From: Acetobacter lambici
Lineage (GTDB): Bacteria; Pseudomonadota; Alphaproteobacteria; Acetobacterales; Acetobacteraceae
Reading direction: 5' to 3'
Assembly: GCF_011516885.1 (NCBI RefSeq)
Contig: NZ_WOTD01000001.1
Coordinates: 1 to 64,000 of the forward strand
Length of the DNA: 64,000 bases
Position numbers and translations under genes: made by a program. Shown one piece after another: positions 60,629 to 64,000 of this stretch; the first letter of the stretch is position 1, and the number at the start of each line of letters is the position of its first letter. A model generated the notes under the pieces. It was not told where the DNA came from. It worked only from the letters and a program-made list of their open reading frames with translations, and did no database searches.

Positions 60629-61841
60629 GCGCAACAGTGTTGATGCCGGATGGCAAAAACTCGGCACGGCCCTGACCCACACAGGCCGGGCCGCCCCGCC
60701 CGAAGGTGGGACATACGTCAACCCACCGCTAGAGCGTGGCTCCACCGTGCTCTTTCCCTCGCTCAAGAGCATGAACCGTAAGGGGCAGGAACGTTATGAC
60801 CACGCCAGCATCTATGGCGCCATGGGCTCTCCTACCCAACATGAACTGGAAAAACTGATTGCCCACATAGAAGGGGGCACGGATTGCCAGATTGTCAGTT
60901 CCGGCCTTGCTGCATGCACCACTCCCTTGCTGGCTTTTTTAAAAGCAGGGGACCACTGCCTGCTGGCCGATAGTGTTTATGGCCCAACCCGTCGCTTTGC
61001 CGAGAACATGCTCAGGCGCTTTGGGGTGGAAATTTCTTACTTCCCGCCCTGTGCCAGCAGGTCCGAAGTGGAAGAGTATGTTCAGCCCAACACCCGCATC
61101 ATTTTTACAGAAAGCCCGGGGAGCCACACGTTTGAAGTGCAGGATGTTCACATGCTGGCAGATGTTGCACACCAGCATGGTGCCCGGCTTTTTCTGGACA
61201 ACACATGGGGGTTTGGCATTTTTGCCCCGTTTGAGCATGGCGTGGATGTTTCCATTCAGGCTCTGACCAAATACCCCTCCGGCCACTCGGATGTTATTGC
61301 CGGGGCTGTAACCGTGGCCGATCAGGCAAGCTGGCACATCCTGCGTGACGCCTCCATCCAGCTCGGACAGCTTGCAGGACCCGATGACTGCTGGTTGACC
61401 CTGCGTGGCCTGCGGACCATGGGGGTCCGGCTGGCACAGCAGGCTCGCACGGCCTTGCAGGTTGCAACATGGCTACAGCAGCGCCCAGAGGTCGCACAGG
61501 TGCTGCACCCCGCGCTACCAGACTGCCCCGGTCATAAATTCTGGAAACGGGATTTTACTGGGGCAGGTAGCCTGTTTGGCGTTGTGCTGAACACCCCATA
61601 CACACGACAGAACATGGAGCGTATGGTCAACGCCATGAGCCTGTTTGGTATTGGTGCCTCATGGGGTGGGTACGAAAGCCTCGTGCTCCCGACCACGGGC
61701 GGTATAACGCGAAATTTTGGCACGGAACAACCAGAATCCCCCGCGTTCAGGCTACAGATTGGTCTGGAAAACACACAGGATCTGATTGCTGATCTGGAGC
61801 AGGCGTTCAACGCCCTGCATCACAGCGCGTCATCGGCCTAA
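60621..61841 (+). CDS. metC: Cystathionine beta-lyase
   Basis: The 406-residue PLP enzyme splits cystathionine to homocysteine, pyruvate and ammonia in methionine synthesis. ATG 60621 is chosen; a longer frame overlaps sseA. Family motifs are NPPLERGSTVLFPS near 35-48, YGAMGSPTQHELEKLIAHIEGG near 66-87 (given as YGAMGSPTQHELE), SSGLAA near 93-98, and SVYGPTRRFAENML near 117-130. The PLP-binding Lys is in IQALTKYPSGHSD near 213-225. Related gamma-family enzymes are possible, but the motif set and the sulfurtransferase neighbour favour MetC. Confidence 0.93.
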   Translation: MTERNSVDAGWQKLGTALTHTGRAAPPEGGTYVNPPLERGSTVLFPSLKSMNRKGQERYDHASIYGAMGSPTQHELEKLIAHIEGGTDCQIVSSGLAACTTPLLAFLKAGDHCLLADSVYGPTRRFAENMLRRFGVEISYFPPCASRSEVEEYVQPNTRIIFTESPGSHTFEVQDVHMLADVAHQHGARLFLDNTWGFGIFAPFEHGVDVSIQALTKYPSGHSDVIAGAVTVADQASWHILRDASIQLGQLAGPDDCWLTLRGLRTMGVRLAQQARTALQVATWLQQRPEVAQVLHPALPDCPGHKFWKRDFTGAGSLFGVVLNTPYTRQNMERMVNAMSLFGIGASWGGYESLVLPTTGGITRNFGTEQPESPAFRLQIGLENTQDLIADLEQAFNALHHSASSA

Positions 61842-63331
61842 GGGGTAGAACGGGCCCGGAATGTGGCGGCCTCGGCAATATGCGGGGCTTCTACGTCTGG
61901 TGCATCGGCCAGATCGGCAATCGTTCTGGCTACGCGTAACAGGCGCGTATACCCCCGGGCAGAAAACCGGAACCGCTCGGCAATGGCCTGAGCCAGATCC
62001 TGCCCATCCTTGGTCAGTGAGAGAACATTCAACGCGGCCTCGGCATTCTTCTGCGCACCCTGCCGGTGTGTCTGGCGTGCTCTGGCGTTTGCTACGCGCA
62101 GGGCGACCGTTGCGGTTTTCTCCCCATCAGGCTGTATCATATATCCAAGGGGTTCATACGGCTGCATGGCAACGTGCAGGTCAATACGGTCCATAAGCGG
62201 GCCAGACAGACGGGCCAGATAATCCGCCCCACAACGGGGCGCTTTGCTACATTCCCGCGTTGCATCGCCCATATACCCGCAACGGCAGGGGTTCATGGCG
62301 GCTATAAGCTGGAAGCGGGCAGGGTAGGTTACATGCACGGCAGCACGCGCAATACTGACCTGCCCGGTTTCCAGCGGCTGGCGCAGGGCCTCAAGGGCTG
62401 CGCGCGAGAATTCGGGCAGTTCGTCCAAGAACAGTACACCATGGTGTGCGAGACTGATCTCTCCGGGTCTGGCGCGCGCGCCACCACCAACCAGCGCGGG
62501 CAGGCTGGCTGAATGGTGCGGGTCCCTGACAGGTGGACGGCGCATGGGCCTGCCATCCTTCAATAACCCCGCCGCACTGTAGATGCGTGAAACAGCCAGA
62601 CTTTCTGATGGCAGCAGGTCTGGCAGCAACCCGCGCAACCGTGCCGCCAGCATGGATTTGCCCGCCCCCGGGGGCCCGGAGAGCAAAAGGGAATGTCCAC
62701 CAGCCGCGGCTATCTCCAACGCTCTACGCCCCGTTTCCATGCCCTTGATGTCTGCAAGGTCAGGTTCTGAAGTATCGGGAGGAGATACGTTACTGGAAAA
62801 AACAGGGCTGGAAAGAATTTGCAGGCCGGTAAAATGGTTGATTAACGCCAGCAGGTCCGGTGCCGCAAGAATGGCGATATCTCCACCACACAGGGCTTCT
62901 TCCCCCTGTTGGGCAGGACACGCAATACCGAGTTCCATGGAAGCCGCCTCCAGCGATGCGGACAGCACGCCAGAAACAGGATTCAGCCGCCCATCAAGCG
63001 AGAGTTCACCAAGGGCTGCGTAGCGACCCACTTCCTCAGCGGGGATCACCCCCATGGCAGCCAGCAGGGCCAGCGCAATAGGCAGATCAAAATGCGAGCC
63101 TTCCTTGGGGAGGTCCGCTGGCACCAGATTAACAAGAATGCGCTTGGCAGGGAGCGCTAGCCCAATGGCGGTCAAGGCGGCACGTACGCGCTCTCGCGCT
63201 TCGGCGACGGCCTTGTCTGGCAGCCCCACAACCAGAAATGCAGGCAAGCCAGAAGATATTTGTACCTCAACCCAGACGGGTCGGGCCTCAATACCCGAAA
63301 ATGCAAAGCTGCGGATACGGGAATAAATCAT
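61838..63331 (-). CDS. comM: YifB/ComM-family Mg-chelatase-like AAA+ ATPase
   Basis: The 497-residue protein has an N-terminal ChlI/LonC-like domain (about 20-150, with VEVQISSGLPAFLVVGLPD and LPAKRILVNLVPADLPKEGS). A magnesium-chelatase AAA+ core runs from about 190 to 390: Walker A SGPPGAGKSMLAARL near 217-231 and Walker B VLFLDELPEFSRAALEALRQ near 298-317. A C-terminal helical domain of YifB type follows (about 410-497). ComM is a hexameric helicase that helps branch migration in natural transformation. It converges on metC with a four-base overlap. Confidence 0.94.
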   Translation of the reverse strand: MIYSRIRSFAFSGIEARPVWVEVQISSGLPAFLVVGLPDKAVAEARERVRAALTAIGLALPAKRILVNLVPADLPKEGSHFDLPIALALLAAMGVIPAEEVGRYAALGELSLDGRLNPVSGVLSASLEAASMELGIACPAQQGEEALCGGDIAILAAPDLLALINHFTGLQILSSPVFSSNVSPPDTSEPDLADIKGMETGRRALEIAAAGGHSLLLSGPPGAGKSMLAARLRGLLPDLLPSESLAVSRIYSAAGLLKDGRPMRRPPVRDPHHSASLPALVGGGARARPGEISLAHHGVLFLDELPEFSRAALEALRQPLETGQVSIARAAVHVTYPARFQLIAAMNPCRCGYMGDATRECSKAPRCGADYLARLSGPLMDRIDLHVAMQPYEPLGYMIQPDGEKTATVALRVANARARQTHRQGAQKNAEAALNVLSLTKDGQDLAQAIAERFRFSARGYTRLLRVARTIADLADAPDVEAPHIAEAATFRARSTP

Positions 63332-63353
63332 TCCCGCTCTCCGCAGTCCATGC

Positions 63354-64000
63354 TTAGCGACCTTTGTAAATCAGGCGGGCACGTACCGTGCCATCAAGTT
63401 CACGCAGGGCCTTGAGCAGACGATCATCCAGATCGGTGTCGCCTCCTGTATCGGCTTCGATCACCACATAACCAATTTCCCCATCAGTCTGGAGGAACTG
63501 GGCGGTCACGTTGCAGGTTTCACGCAGGAAAATTTCATTCAGCTTCATCATAACACCGGGGATGTTATGATGTGCGTGCATGAAGCGCGTGCCACGCGGG
63601 CTTTGTGGCAGTTGAACACCGGGGAAGTTGACCGCACCGAACGTGGAACCCACGTCCGAATATTCGACCAGCTTGCGGGCCACTTCCACGCCAATGCGTT
63701 CCTGTGCTTCTGCCGTGGAACCACCAATATGCGGGGTGAGAATAACGTTATCCAGCCCCATGATGGGGGTGGAAAGCAGATCACCCGGCCCCTTGGGCTC
63801 CTTGGGGTACACGTCAATGGCCGCACCCAGCAGGTGGCCACTTTCCAGCGCCTTGGCCAGTGCGTCCAGATCAACAACATTGCCGCGCGCATTGTTGATG
63901 AGGAACGAACCCTTCTTCATCTTGGCAATCTGCTCAGCGCCCATCAGGTTTGCCGTGGTCGGCAACTGGGGCACATGCAGGCTGACAACATCACTCTGGG
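63354..64000 (-). CDS. serA: D-3-phosphoglycerate dehydrogenase, C-terminal part (cut by right edge)
   Basis: The frame is open from the right edge (64000) to the stop at 63354; the start lies beyond the window. SerA oxidises 3-phosphoglycerate in the first step of serine synthesis. Visible parts are the C-terminal half of the NAD-binding domain (VVSLHVPQ, FLINNARGNVVDLDALAKAL, GAAIDVYPKEP, NVILTPHIGGSTAEAQERIG) with the catalytic His, and a C-terminal ACT domain (about the last 75 residues, NIPGVMMKLNEIF onward). The ACT domain suggests serine feedback control, as in E. coli-type SerA. It lies 22 bases upstream of comM in the same direction. Confidence 0.95.
   Translation of the reverse strand, partial: QSDVVSLHVPQLPTTANLMGAEQIAKMKKGSFLINNARGNVVDLDALAKALESGHLLGAAIDVYPKEPKGPGDLLSTPIMGLDNVILTPHIGGSTAEAQERIGVEVARKLVEYSDVGSTFGAVNFPGVQLPQSPRGTRFMHAHHNIPGVMMKLNEIFLRETCNVTAQFLQTDGEIGYVVIEADTGGDTDLDDRLLKALRELDGTVRARLIYKGR

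Overview
The window looks like a chromosomal segment of an acetic acid bacterium (Alphaproteobacteria, Acetobacteraceae, Acetobacter-like). This is inferred from an IS1380-type transposase at the left edge (IS1380 was first described in Acetobacter pasteurianus), from alphaproteobacterial gene orders (popZ-valS, trpEGDC-moaC, pdhA-pdhB-pdhC-lpd-lipA, tpiA-secG-pyrG-kdsA), from an E1-beta subunit carrying a lipoyl domain, and from GTTC-N7-GTTC LexA-type sites. No taxonomic search was possible.

Region 1 (1-7104) is accessory DNA. From the left it holds the 5' part of an IS1380 transposase, an open-frame remnant beside it, an AT-rich RES-domain gene with a zinc-ribbon/HEPN-like N-terminus, and about 560 bases with no convincing gene. 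Then come a umuDC-type error-prone polymerase operon, a divergent orphan DNA adenine methyltransferase, and a tyrosine integrase. The integrase sits next to the 3' end of a tRNA-Cys gene (7104-7177), so the block is best read as an integrated island using that tRNA as its attachment site. The UmuD-like protein lacks both catalytic residues and half of its N-terminal arm, so it looks like a pre-made UmuD' subunit. One direct-repeat LexA box lies between umuDC and the methyltransferase and could serve both.

Region 2 (7177-31400) is core. It holds pcm, a TolC-type outer membrane protein, popZ, valS and msrA, then a leftward operon ubiE-coaBC-dut with an ABC permease and ATPase. Next are mutM, rpsT, and the replication cluster dnaA-dnaN-recF-gyrB, which ends at a bidirectional terminator. 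Facing it is the leftward tpiA-secG-pyrG-kdsA group.

Region 3 (31400-48900) holds ppiD-trpE-trpG-trpD-trpC-moaC with tight or overlapping junctions, then the pyruvate dehydrogenase operon pdhA-pdhB-pdhC-lpdA, lipA and a START-domain coenzyme Q protein. Lipoate synthesis therefore sits next to the lipoylated complexes it serves. A leftward set follows: pncC (CinA C-terminal type), pgpA, a lytic transglycosylase lipoprotein and a TerC-family protein.

Region 4 (49000-64000) holds the purine genes purB, purC, purS, purQ and purL. A small secreted Rap1a-like gene is translationally locked between purS and purQ. Then come bolA-grxD (iron handling), a small secreted protein, yraN, cardiolipin synthase, an EEP-family hydrolase, an AI-2E/PerM-type permease, a sulfurtransferase overlapping metC, comM, and serA, which is cut by the right edge.

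The most unusual material is in the first 7 kb. The core region offers smaller oddities: the Rap1a-like gene inside pur, an ABC pair without a binding protein, and a 12-bp inverted repeat over the tRNA-Cys promoter.
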